From: Lactococcus petauri
GTDB lineage: Bacteria > Bacillota > Bacilli > Lactobacillales > Streptococcaceae
Length of the DNA stretch: 64,000 nt
Direction of reading: 5' to 3'
Assembly: GCF_002154895.1 (NCBI RefSeq)
Contig: NZ_MUIZ01000001.1
Span: 248,001-312,000, forward strand
The first letter of the stretch is position 1. Every line of letters begins with the position of its first letter. The position numbers were made by a program, and so were the translations under genes. The notes beneath the pieces are model-generated. The model did no database searches and was not told the origin of the DNA. It saw only the letters and a program-made list of their open reading frames with translations. This document shows positions 41,940-53,642 of the stretch, one piece after another.

Positions 41940-43439
41940 TTATGAAAATTCTTGCTGGTATTTAGCTATTTCGGCATAGCTTTTCGCAAACTCTTGTGTT
42001 AAATTTTTGAAGAGAGGGTATAAAGCGCGGTAGTATTTAAAATTTTCTGGCTGAGGCTTATAAACTATTTCCATCGTTCCACTAGCAACATCTTCAATAC
42101 TATCAATCATCCCCAAAGCTTTTTGAGCCATGATCTGTGCTGCAAAGCATCCCGCCTCATGGTCTTTTTGAACCGTTATTGGTAACTCAAAAATGTCCGC
42201 AAGAATTTGCAACCAAAGCTCCGACTGAGAAAAACCTCCCGTAACTTTGATACTTGTAGGACATGCTGAATTTTCTGTGAGTGTCTCCTCTAACATACGC
42301 AAGTTAAAGGAAATGCCCTCAAGAACTGCACGCGCCATGTGACTTGTTGTATGACGATAGCTAAGTCCAAAAAAAGAAGCCCTAGCTGCTGCATTCCACA
42401 ATGGTGCTCGTTCTCCACCTAGATAAGGATGAAAGATTAATCCATCCGAACCTGGAGACACACCTCTTGCTAAATCAGTAATCGCTGCAAAGTCATAAGA
42501 CTTCTCAAGTATGTTATCTTTTAACCACCGAAAAACATCGCCTCCAGAATTTACCGCTCCACCATTTACCCAATGGTCTTCATCAAGTGCGTAACTAAAA
42601 GTTCTCGCTGCTTCATCTAGCTGAGGTACATCACTTACCATGCGAAGGGCGCCTGAAGTACCTACTGTAATTGCCAATTCACCTTTTTTAATTGCCTCAA
42701 CACCTAAGTTTGACATAGGACCATCGCCAGCGCCATATACAAAAACGGTATCTGGTGAAAGCCCCATCTTTCGTATCCATTTTTCTGGTAAACCTTTCTC
42801 TATTGCATAAGGTGATACGATTTTAGGAAGTTTTGTTTTTGAAATACCTAACAGGTCTAAAATATCATCGTCCCAGGTCATTTTCTGATTGTTAAAAAAA
42901 CCTGTACCTGTAGCAACTGATAGATCCATCGTATTACTTTGGAAAATGCGTTGAAAGATTGCGCCTTTGAGATCCATAAAATGCGCTGCATTTTTGAAAA
43001 TCTCTTTTCTTTCATTCTTGAGCCATAATAATTTGGCAAGAGGCGACATCGGATGTAAAGGTGTTCCTGTTTTATGATATATAGCATTTGAAGTATCTTC
43101 ACTTTTTAAATCGTTACTGTATTTTTCAGCTCTAGTATCTGCCCAAGTTAAGACACGCGTTAAAGGCTGCCATTCCTGATCAAAGGCAATCAAGGCATGC
43201 ATTTGGGTGCTGAAAGAACATGCTAAAATAGAATCTCCTGTTTTTATTTGGCGTGTTATTTTTTCAACAACACTTATCATCGCAGTAAATATCTCCTCTA
43301 AATCTTCTTCCGCCATTCCTTGGGCATCACGATAAAGTGGGTAAGACTGAGAACTTGTGGCGATCTGAATCCCTGATTGATCAAAGAGAACTGCTTTTGT
43401 CGCAGTGGTACCTAAATCTATACCTATTAAATAATCCAT
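41940..43439 (-). CDS. gntK: FGGY-family sugar kinase, probable gluconokinase
   Basis: A 499-residue FGGY kinase. The N-terminal IGIDLGTTATKAVLFDQSG, the sugar-binding TWADTRAE, GAGDGPMSNLGVEAIKKGE, VGTSGALR and the C-terminal VTGGFSQSELWLQILADIF are visible. The overall pattern is closest to the GntK branch; xylulokinase is the main alternative. Being in one cluster with 6-phosphogluconate dehydrogenase favours gluconate. AAAGGA precedes the ATG at 43439. An intrinsic terminator lies between it and the upstream glucosidase gene. Confidence 0.8.
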   Translation of the reverse strand: MDYLIGIDLGTTATKAVLFDQSGIQIATSSQSYPLYRDAQGMAEEDLEEIFTAMISVVEKITRQIKTGDSILACSFSTQMHALIAFDQEWQPLTRVLTWADTRAEKYSNDLKSEDTSNAIYHKTGTPLHPMSPLAKLLWLKNERKEIFKNAAHFMDLKGAIFQRIFQSNTMDLSVATGTGFFNNQKMTWDDDILDLLGISKTKLPKIVSPYAIEKGLPEKWIRKMGLSPDTVFVYGAGDGPMSNLGVEAIKKGELAITVGTSGALRMVSDVPQLDEAARTFSYALDEDHWVNGGAVNSGGDVFRWLKDNILEKSYDFAAITDLARGVSPGSDGLIFHPYLGGERAPLWNAAARASFFGLSYRHTTSHMARAVLEGISFNLRMLEETLTENSACPTSIKVTGGFSQSELWLQILADIFELPITVQKDHEAGCFAAQIMAQKALGMIDSIEDVASGTMEIVYKPQPENFKYYRALYPLFKNLTQEFAKSYAEIAKYQQEFS

Positions 43440-43451
43440 GTGTTTCCTTTC

Positions 43452-43482
43452 AAAAAAAGGCAAGTCTCCATTGCCTTTTTAT
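43452..43482 (-). terminator. Intra-operon terminator before gntK
   Basis: AAAGGCAA-TGGAGAC-TTGCCTTT stem plus T7 on the minus strand, immediately followed by the gntK ribosome site. It would reduce, not abolish, gntK expression. Confidence 0.7.
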
Positions 43483-43483
43483 T

Positions 43484-46796
<3,313 letters not shown>

Positions 46797-46802
46797 TTTC
46801 TC

Positions 46803-47717
46803 TTACTCCTTAGTTTTATTTTCCACAGCATGTCCACCAAAACCATTCCTGAGGGCTGCGACTACTTTTCCACTCATGCTATCTTCCTGTAAGGAACGAT
46901 TACGCATCATTAAAGACATGGCAATTACAGGTGCAGGAACTTCTAAGTCTAGACTCTCTTCGACTGTCCACTTTCCTTCTCCCGAGGCTTGGACTCGCCC
47001 TATAATTTGATCTAATTTTGCATCCTTTGCAAATTGTTCTTCCGCAAGCTCCATAAGCCACGAACGAATAACTGACCCATGATTCCATAATTTGGCTACT
47101 GCTTCATAGTCGTATTCAAAGGCAGAAGCTTCTAAAATCTCAAAGCCTTCTGCAATAGCTTGCATCATGCCATACTCAATGCCATTATGAATCATTTTAA
47201 GATAATGGCCACTTCCAAGCGGACCTGTATAAAGATAGCCATCTTTTTGGGCCAATTTTTGAAAGAGGGGTTCCAATTTTTCCCAAGATTTTTTGCTATC
47301 ACCACCAATCATAAAGTTTCCCCCCGAACGTGCACCAGCCATTCCCCCTGAAGTACCAACATCAAAGAAATCAATTTTCTTAGCTTTTAGCTTTTCATTT
47401 TGTTGGAGATTATCTTTATAATATGAATTTCCTCCATCAATAAGGATGTCTCCAGCGGATAACTTTTGGGTTAATTCCTCAACGATACTATTTGTTATGC
47501 TTCCTGCAGGCAACATCAGCCAAATGACACGTGGCTGTGGTGTGACTTCAATAAATTCTTCTAAAGTAGAGCAGCTTATCACTTGCTCAGAATATAGTTC
47601 TGCTTTTCTGATTTGTGCTTCGTCGTTGTCTAAGACAGTCACTTTCATACCCTTATCAACTGCATTTTTTACAAGGTTAAGTCCCATTTTACCAAGCCCG
47701 ATAAGTCCAAAATTCAT
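46803..47717 (-). CDS. gnd: 6-Phosphogluconate dehydrogenase, decarboxylating, short NAD type
   Basis: A 304-residue enzyme of the short (YqeC/GndA-like) class, smaller than the about 470-residue NADP enzyme. The Rossmann motif GLIGLGKMGLNLV is at the start; DGGNSYYKDN, FDVGTSGGMAGARSGGNFMIGG and the catalytic Lys region GSGHYLKMIHNGIEYGMMQA are present. It converts 6-phosphogluconate to ribulose-5-P and CO2. It is first in the operon, ahead of the PTS gene, and divergent from the RpiR regulator. Confidence 0.9.
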   Translation of the reverse strand: MNFGLIGLGKMGLNLVKNAVDKGMKVTVLDNDEAQIRKAELYSEQVISCSTLEEFIEVTPQPRVIWLMLPAGSITNSIVEELTQKLSAGDILIDGGNSYYKDNLQQNEKLKAKKIDFFDVGTSGGMAGARSGGNFMIGGDSKKSWEKLEPLFQKLAQKDGYLYTGPLGSGHYLKMIHNGIEYGMMQAIAEGFEILEASAFEYDYEAVAKLWNHGSVIRSWLMELAEEQFAKDAKLDQIIGRVQASGEGKWTVEESLDLEVPAPVIAMSLMMRNRSLQEDSMSGKVVAALRNGFGGHAVENKTKE

Positions 47718-47783
47718 ATTCTCTCCTATTTGATATGGCTATTATAAGAAAAACATTATATTTATCTTCCTTACTTCTTAAAT

Positions 47784-47834
47784 ATTATAACACGGAAAAA
47801 GTAAACGCTTTCTCCAAAAAACGGAGAATTCTCC
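47784..47834. promoter_or_regulatory. Divergent control region of the sugar island
   Basis: Minus-strand extended -10 TGTTATAAT (hexamer 47784-47789) drives gnd. A cre-like AGAAAGCGTTTACT (47800-47813, two mismatches) covers its -35 position. A perfect palindrome GGAGAATTCTCC (47823-47834), preceded by a CTCC half site, lies between the two promoters and is a likely RpiR operator. Confidence 0.6.
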
Positions 47835-47842
47835 ACAATCAT

Positions 47843-47856
47843 GTTATAATAATTTT
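47843..47856 (+). promoter_or_regulatory. Extended -10, probable leaderless rpiR-type transcript
   Basis: TGTTATAAT (hexamer 47845-47850), AATTTT, ATG at 47857. No ribosome binding site is present. Confidence 0.6.
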
Positions 47857-48600
47857 ATGGGAATATTTATTGACAATTATCAGAGTACACAGCTCTCCAA
47901 CACAGAACAATCCATATTGTTAAAGCTGGATAGCCAGCCAGAGCTTTTAGATAATAATCTAACACAACTTGCAGTCGAGCTCCATTCTTCAGGAACTTCA
48001 ATCATACGACTTTGCCAAAAATTAGGATTTTCAGGATTTTCGGAGTTTAAATTTGAAACACAGAAACTGCTCAGTTTGACAAGTAATAAATACGAGATTT
48101 CCTTTTTAGAGGAGCTTACAAACTTTTGCAATTTTTTATCCACAGATATTATCACAGATAAAGTGCGGTTATTTGCGCAAGAAATATCTAAATCGAAAAC
48201 TATTTATATCGCCGGGGTTGAAGCTTCTAAATCTCTTGCTACTTACTTCAGCCATAAGTTAAATCAATTTGACTATGCTGCCGTTCATGTTTCGGATGCT
48301 ACCCTCCTAGATTTATTGCCTAATATTCTTAATCGCCATAGTCTGGTTATTTACGTCTCCATATCAGGACAGACGAAACGGCTGACGAATTCTGCGCAAA
48401 AAGCCAATCATACTGGTGCCACAGTTCTTTCGCTAACAAATGCTAAAAGTAGTCATCTAGGGCGTTTAAGCAAAATAAATATCTCTACTAATACTTCGAC
48501 TGCTAGCTACCACAACTATGATGTTACCCCTCGAACTTTTCAGGTCGCAGTTATTGATTTAATTCTATCCAGAATTGTGCAAAATCTTGAAAAGCAATAG
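47857..48600 (+). CDS. RpiR/MurR-family sugar-phosphate regulator
   Basis: A 247-residue regulator. An N-terminal helix-turn-helix of the RpiR type (LTQLAVELHSSGTSIIRLCQKLGFSGFSEFK, about 38-68) is followed by an SIS domain (about 110-245) with IAGVEASKSLATYFSHKL and YVSISGQTKRL, which would bind a phosphosugar. It is divergent from the gnd-PTS-GH1-gntK cluster and is its likely regulator, with 6-phosphogluconate or a 6-phospho-glucoside as plausible effector. It probably has a leaderless mRNA. Confidence 0.87.
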   Translation: MGIFIDNYQSTQLSNTEQSILLKLDSQPELLDNNLTQLAVELHSSGTSIIRLCQKLGFSGFSEFKFETQKLLSLTSNKYEISFLEELTNFCNFLSTDIITDKVRLFAQEISKSKTIYIAGVEASKSLATYFSHKLNQFDYAAVHVSDATLLDLLPNILNRHSLVIYVSISGQTKRLTNSAQKANHTGATVLSLTNAKSSHLGRLSKINISTNTSTASYHNYDVTPRTFQVAVIDLILSRIVQNLEKQ

Positions 48601-48615
48601 ATATAATTTTAGATA

Positions 48616-48652
48616 TAAAAAAACTTCTTTGTTATCCACAAAGAAGTTTTTA
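48616..48652. terminator. Bidirectional terminator rpiR/mapZ
   Basis: AAAACTTCTTTG / CAAAGAAGTTTT near-perfect stem around TTATCCA, between convergent genes. Confidence 0.88.
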
Positions 48653-48654
48653 TT

Positions 48655-50502
48655 TTATCCAAAGTCGGTAGGTAAACCTTTACCATTTCCGAAGAAATAT
48701 CCCGTTTTATTATTTATTGTTAATAGGTAACTGCCGTCTGGACGATACAAGTTGAAATAACCTGCAACTTGACCAGCCATGAAACCGGAAGTCATTGTAT
48801 GAATAGCTACTGGTAAAAGAATAAAATCATTACCTGAGATATAACCACGCTGACGCGCAATATTCAATACTTTATCTCTGATTCCAGGATTCCAAGTGAA
48901 AGCTGGATCTTGAGGATTAAGATTAGCTTGGGGTTGAACACGCGCATTGGAATTATCTGGCGTAGCACCTGTCGGATTTTGGGCACCATCAGCCGCTACG
49001 GCTGTGGCAGATGAAGCTCCACCTTGTGCTGCATTTTTATCTGTTTGTTGTTGTGTTGGGGCTCCTGTTGTTCCATTTGATGTATCAGTAGAAGCTGATG
49101 TTCCTGCAGTTTGATCTGAGGTTTGATTTCCAGGTTGAGTAGCTGCATTATTTTGCGTAGCCGTCGCTGCTTGCTCTTCTTTAGCTTTAGCCTCTGATTG
49201 CTGTGTTTTTGCTAAGTTAATTGCTTGAGCCAATACTTTATTCAGTTTCTCATTTTCAGTCTTTGGAACCGCTGGTATACTTACTGCCTCTTTTACTTGA
49301 GCTTCCTTATTAAGTTCACCATCTACAATAGCTGATTTATTAAAGAGAGCGTTAACTTTTTCAACTGCTTTTATTTGTGCTTCAAGCGCATTTACCTTTG
49401 TTTCTGCGGTATCAAAATCGCTTCCTTTTAAAGTTTTGAGCTTATTTTTCAAAGCTGACAATTGATCAAAATTAGAATTCTTCAGTACTTGATGATCTGA
49501 GTCAGTAAAAAATTCATCGTAAGCTTTATTAAAAGCATTTAAGTTAGCTTTGTTTTCCACAGCTGCTTGATTGACTGCTTTTTCATTATTATTATGATTA
49601 TAGAGTGCATAACCAGCGCCTCCTGCAGCCAAAAGGACCAATGCACAAAGTCCAATAATCAAAGGTTTCTTATTTTTCTTTTTCTCTGATTGCTCTTCTT
49701 GCGCAGAAGCTTCCGACTCAACTACGGGTGTAACAGGTAAGGGTGTTGGCACAGTTTCACCGGCAACCGGTGCTTTTTCTAGAGGCACAACAACTTCTTC
49801 TTGTGAAAGCTGTGCCTCTTCGATAGGTGCACTTTCTTTTTCCTCATCTTGTACATTTTCATTTGCTTCTATTGAGTTTTCCAGCTCCTCGTCAGCAGTC
49901 GAAACTGACTCTTCTGTAGGGCTTGTTTCCGCAACTTCTTCTTTTGAGTCAGGAACTTGATTGGAAAGCTCTGGGAAATCTTGTGCTGTACTTTCTGTTT
50001 CTTCCGCTTGTTCAGCTGCACTTTCCTTATCGACAAGTTCTACCGGTACAGGAACAACAGGAGGTACATCATCAGCAATCTCCACTTTATCAAACTCTGA
50101 CTTATTTTTTTCTTTGAAGTTTGGTTCCTTAGATGGAGTAACTGTTTCTGCTTCTTGAGTGCCAGTTTCTGAATCTTGTGTCTCTGACGCCTCAGCTAAC
50201 TTTTCTTCAGCTTCTTCTTCTTTAGCCACAATCACTTCTTCATTAGGATCAACAGTTTCTTCTTGATCCATTTTCTTACGCTCAGTTTGGATATATTTTT
50301 CTAAGGCTTGATTTTTAACAGCTTCAATCTCTCCACGATGTTGACGAATGTATTTGTCAAGTACGCTTTCGCTTTCACTATTTTCTTTATCTACCCTTTG
50401 CGCTTTTTTTACAATTTCGCCTACAGTGAAATCTGAGACATCGCCCAGTTTTAAGACTTTTTCGCCAGAATTTTTGATATCTTTATCTTTTTCTTCTGTC
50501 AT
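48655..50502 (-). CDS. mapZ: Mid-cell-anchored protein MapZ
   Basis: A 615-residue division-site marker. Conserved N-terminal parts are seen (GDVSDFTVGEIVKKAQR, DKYIRQHRGEIEAVKNQALEKYI), then an acidic Glu/Ser/Pro-rich cytoplasmic region to about 278, one membrane helix at 280-302, an extracellular helical domain (about 310-430), a Ser/Thr/Gln linker and a C-terminal peptidoglycan-binding domain (FTWNPGIRDKVLNIARQRGY onward). MapZ recruits FtsZ and is a StkP substrate in pneumococcus. The neighbours methyltransferase, rnpB and gpsB match the streptococcal order. Confidence 0.9.
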   Translation of the reverse strand: MTEEKDKDIKNSGEKVLKLGDVSDFTVGEIVKKAQRVDKENSESESVLDKYIRQHRGEIEAVKNQALEKYIQTERKKMDQEETVDPNEEVIVAKEEEAEEKLAEASETQDSETGTQEAETVTPSKEPNFKEKNKSEFDKVEIADDVPPVVPVPVELVDKESAAEQAEETESTAQDFPELSNQVPDSKEEVAETSPTEESVSTADEELENSIEANENVQDEEKESAPIEEAQLSQEEVVVPLEKAPVAGETVPTPLPVTPVVESEASAQEEQSEKKKNKKPLIIGLCALVLLAAGGAGYALYNHNNNEKAVNQAAVENKANLNAFNKAYDEFFTDSDHQVLKNSNFDQLSALKNKLKTLKGSDFDTAETKVNALEAQIKAVEKVNALFNKSAIVDGELNKEAQVKEAVSIPAVPKTENEKLNKVLAQAINLAKTQQSEAKAKEEQAATATQNNAATQPGNQTSDQTAGTSASTDTSNGTTGAPTQQQTDKNAAQGGASSATAVAADGAQNPTGATPDNSNARVQPQANLNPQDPAFTWNPGIRDKVLNIARQRGYISGNDFILLPVAIHTMTSGFMAGQVAGYFNLYRPDGSYLLTINNKTGYFFGNGKGLPTDFG

Positions 50503-50523
50503 TTAGATCTCCATAGCATTTGC

Positions 50524-51681
50524 TTATTTTTTTATTCTTTTTCCAAAATATTGATACAAGTCTGTACGCAATGTTCCGTTATAGAGCTTACGCTTTTTCG
50601 TTGCTTTAGCTCCGTAATGTGTTTCAAAAGCAATATCACTTGTCAGAATATATTTGCTCCAAGTTTCGAGGGGCGCAAAAGTTGCACCCATCTCTTTATA
50701 GAGCCCTGCAACTGAATCTTCATCTCCCAAACGTTCTCCGTATGGCGGGTTCGATACAATAACCCCATCAAGGGCATCTGTATGAAAATCTTGCAGACGC
50801 ATCTGTTTATATTTTATCACATGGTCAAGTCCAGCTGCAAGTGCATTTCCTTTTGCAATTTCAATCATTCGACCATCGATATCGAAGCCTTGAATATCAA
50901 GCTCTAAATCTTTACGTATAGCTTGTTTTGCGGCTTGGCGTACTTCTTCAAAAACATCTGGCTTCATCCATGACCATGCTTCACAGGCAAACTTGCGATT
51001 AAGACCGGGTGCCATATTAAGTGCCAACATCGCAGCTTCAATCGTAAATGTTCCTGAACCACATGTCGGGTCAACAAACATACGTTTTGGATTTGCCAGC
51101 CAGTTTGTCAACATAATAATCGCTGCTGCCATGTTTTCCTTTAATGGTGCATCACCTTTTTCAACACGATAACCTCGTTTAAAGAGTGAATCGCCGGTGG
51201 TATCAATCATTACCGTCGCATTATCTTTATGAATCGCAATCTCGATGGAAAAGCTTGCACCATTTTCTGGTATAGGTACGCCCTCTGGACGATGATAGGC
51301 TTTTTGCAATTTCTTCACAATAGCTTTTTTAGTAATCCCTTGAACACTTGGCTCATTATGTAAAGTTGATTTCACAGACTTCGCTTTACTTACAGGAAAG
51401 GCTGAACCAAAAGGAATATAATCTTCCCAATCAAGCGCATATACATTTTCAAAGAGTTCATCAAAAGTACGTGCCTTAAATTCACCCACAACAATCTTTA
51501 CACGATCTGCTGTACGAAGCCAAGTATTTGCTTGAGCAATCGTTCTTGTATCTCCTGTAAAAAAAACACGAGAACGATCGTCAATCGTAACATTTTCGAC
51601 TTCCATATTGCGTAATTCACGAGCCACTAAACTCTCAAGACCTGCTGCAGCAGTCGCTATCAGCTTAAAATTATTTTTCAT
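50524..51681 (-). CDS. THUMP-domain class I SAM-dependent RNA methyltransferase (RlmL N-domain type)
   Basis: A 385-residue protein with an N-terminal THUMP/FLD RNA-binding part (FKLIATAAAGLESLVARELRN, about 1-160) and a Rossmann methyltransferase domain with DPTCGSGTFTIEAAMLA and the catalytic VSNPPYGERLG. This is the YpsC/RlmL-N type that makes N2-methylguanosine in 23S rRNA; the target here is inferred. It lies between rnpB and mapZ, 21 nt before mapZ in the same direction, and is probably co-transcribed. Confidence 0.88.
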   Translation of the reverse strand: MKNNFKLIATAAAGLESLVARELRNMEVENVTIDDRSRVFFTGDTRTIAQANTWLRTADRVKIVVGEFKARTFDELFENVYALDWEDYIPFGSAFPVSKAKSVKSTLHNEPSVQGITKKAIVKKLQKAYHRPEGVPIPENGASFSIEIAIHKDNATVMIDTTGDSLFKRGYRVEKGDAPLKENMAAAIIMLTNWLANPKRMFVDPTCGSGTFTIEAAMLALNMAPGLNRKFACEAWSWMKPDVFEEVRQAAKQAIRKDLELDIQGFDIDGRMIEIAKGNALAAGLDHVIKYKQMRLQDFHTDALDGVIVSNPPYGERLGDEDSVAGLYKEMGATFAPLETWSKYILTSDIAFETHYGAKATKKRKLYNGTLRTDLYQYFGKRIKK

Positions 51682-51701
51682 TTGTTCCTTTGTTTCTTTC
51701 T

Positions 51702-51726
51702 AAAAAAAGCTGGGACTAGCCCAGCG
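51702..51726 (-). terminator. Terminator of rnpB
   Basis: GCTGGG-CTAGT-CCCAGC hairpin followed by T7 on the minus strand. Confidence 0.88.
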
Positions 51727-51730
51727 TGTC

Positions 51731-52105
51731 ATACAGTTTTCTATAAGCCATGTTTTGTTCAGGTCTTGCGACCGTCGATAACCATCTGTCTGGGGAAGAT
51801 AGTCTTCCCCCTCGACCACGCCTTCAATTCGGCTAGTCAAGTGCCCCGACCATAAGTTTGGGTTGCTCGCTTGAGGGGTTTACCACGTTCCAATCTTACC
51901 GTTTCCAGTAAGCCTCGTCTCTTTGGCACTTTTACAGAATACTCATGCATATCAAAAGACTTAGCACTTTCTTCAGCCGTTAGGCATGACACTCCTACCT
52001 TGGTTTATTATTTCACCAAGCACAAACACTACGGGCATCGCAGCCCGTGCGAGCATGGACTTTCCTCATGATACCAAAGGTATCACGCAGTTATCCAAAA
52101 ACTGT
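51731..52105 (-). ncRNA. rnpB: RNase P RNA, type B
   Basis: About 375 nt. The 5' part has GTTTTTGGATAACTGCG and the universal GAGGAAAGTCCATGCTCGCAC; ACGGCTGAAGAAAGTGC and GAGACGAGGC follow, then GGTAAACCCC and GAGCAACCCAAA, and the 3' end has AACAAAACATGGCTTATAG with the tail pairing back to the 5' end. These are the conserved cores of the catalytic RNA. The ends are approximate. A terminator follows directly. Confidence 0.95.
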
Positions 52106-52138
52106 TTTTTTCTTTTTCATTAAATTATGAAGTCAGCT

Positions 52139-52528
52139 TTATGCTTCTTCACTTGAAGTACTTCCTGGACCAAAAACAGCTTGTTCCAAACGGTTAATCC
52201 GTTTAAGAAGCTCAAAATTACTTGGTTGACCAATTTCTGTTTTTGGTTTATTGATTCGGCTTGAAACCACGCGGCTCATGTTATCCAAACGTTGTGTTTC
52301 TTCCAAATTTGCTTGGTTAGGACGACTTGCTTGAGATTCAAGTTCTACGATTTTTTTCTTCAAAAACTCGTTTTCTTCTTGCAAGCGCAATAATTCTGCT
52401 TGAAAAGCTTCGTAATCTTGAATGACGTCATCGAGGAGCTCGTCAACTTCTTCTTTATCATAACCACGCATTTTTGTTCCAAAGTCAGCTTCATAGATAT
52501 CTTTAGGTGTAAATTTAAATGTTGCCAT
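52139..52528 (-). CDS. gpsB: Cell-cycle protein GpsB (DivIVA family)
   Basis: A 129-residue protein. The DivIVA-like N-domain reads FTPKDIYEADFGTKMRGYDKEEVDELLDDVIQDYEAF (about 5-42), followed by a coiled coil and a C-terminal helix (NFELLKRINRLEQAVFG). GpsB coordinates septal and peripheral wall synthesis with PBPs, MapZ and StkP. It lies just upstream of rnpB. AGAGGA selects the ATG at 52528 rather than one six codons earlier. Confidence 0.94.
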   Translation of the reverse strand: MATFKFTPKDIYEADFGTKMRGYDKEEVDELLDDVIQDYEAFQAELLRLQEENEFLKKKIVELESQASRPNQANLEETQRLDNMSRVVSSRINKPKTEIGQPSNFELLKRINRLEQAVFGPGSTSSEEA

Positions 52529-52640
52529 ATCGTCCTCTTTTATCATTTCATATCAAAGTTTTATCATCTTTAATCATAGCAGAAATTTTTTAATTTTTCA
52601 AGTCAATTATCCACTGGCAAATATCCGGATAAATGGCTTG

Positions 52641-53642
52641 TTATAAGTCTTTCAAAGCTAACTTAATCAAGGCTAAATCAAACAAATAATTTGCATCTAC
52701 TCCTGAGCTTTTTATTTTATAATCAAGTTCAATGAGGGACAATGTAGCTTGTGCCAGAAAGTTTTCCTGCATATTACGTACTTGCTGGTTTGCTAACTTG
52801 ACACGATAGGGGTGAATTTTAAGATAAGAAGTTTGTTTCTGTTCATTCCAACCTTTATTTTGCATCAGTTTTACCTGATAATAAAGCCGGAAGGAATTTG
52901 TCAAAATAACCAATATTTTGATTAACTCCTCACCTTGCAAAGTCAAATCATGTACTAAATCACGTGCTTGATTCACATCACCCTTCAAAATCAAGTCAGT
53001 TAACAAAAAAATATTATCTTGGAGAGATTTAGGAACAACTTTTTCGACATCCGCAAGAGTGATTGCTCGTTCTCCCACATATGTTTTTAACAAGGAGATG
53101 TTTTGTTTGATTACTGGAAAAGAAAAATTTGATTTTTCAAATATCCTTTGGAGAATATTTCCAGAAAGGCCTGTATCGGCAAAAACTCGACTTAACTCTT
53201 GAGGTTTTAGTTCTTGTGCTTCGAGCAGAGTGGCTTGTGCTTTTAGCTTTTTCGTGAGTTTCAGTCGACTATCTAACTTACCATGTAAAATAAGAATCAG
53301 CTGTGTAGTTTCGACTGGATCATTCAAAAAATTTTCAAAACGCACTGTCTGTTTTTCATCAAAAACCGCTTTTTTTACTGTTGTAAGATTTGTGAGATTT
53401 TCTAAAATAACCAGCTTTTGCTCAACAAAGAAAGGCAAACTCTCTAGCTCTTCTAAGGCAAGATTTGCATTGGCATTATTCAGGTCAAAATAGGCTTGCC
53501 CTAAGTCCGTACTGTCAAAATGGACATACTCTAAAAGTCGACTTTTTAGTTCTTGAACAAGGTCTTCTTCCTCTCCGTAAAGTACCAATATTTGAGGCAG
53601 ACCTGCTTTTTTTATTTTTTCTAATTCTTCAAAAGCGCTCAT
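52641..53642 (-). CDS. holA: DNA polymerase III subunit delta
   Basis: A 333-residue clamp-loader delta subunit. The N-terminal AAA-like part reads [35 protein letters not shown] and [19 protein letters not shown] are family segments, and the C-terminal [26 protein letters not shown] is typical. It opens the beta clamp. It overlaps ftsK by 4 nt (ATGA), an unusual but tight coupling. Confidence 0.92.
   Translation of the reverse strand: MSAFEELEKIKKAGLPQILVLYGEEEDLVQELKSRLLEYVHFDSTDLGQAYFDLNNANANLALEELESLPFFVEQKLVILENLTNLTTVKKAVFDEKQTVRFENFLNDPVETTQLILILHGKLDSRLKLTKKLKAQATLLEAQELKPQELSRVFADTGLSGNILQRIFEKSNFSFPVIKQNISLLKTYVGERAITLADVEKVVPKSLQDNIFLLTDLILKGDVNQARDLVHDLTLQGEELIKILVILTNSFRLYYQVKLMQNKGWNEQKQTSYLKIHPYRVKLANQQVRNMQENFLAQATLSLIELDYKIKSSGVDANYLFDLALIKLALKDL

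Noticed and set aside
41940-43439. Xylulokinase as the primary call for the FGGY kinase
   Set aside because: Sequence alone cannot exclude it, but co-clustering with 6-phosphogluconate dehydrogenase and the absence of xylose genes favour gluconokinase.
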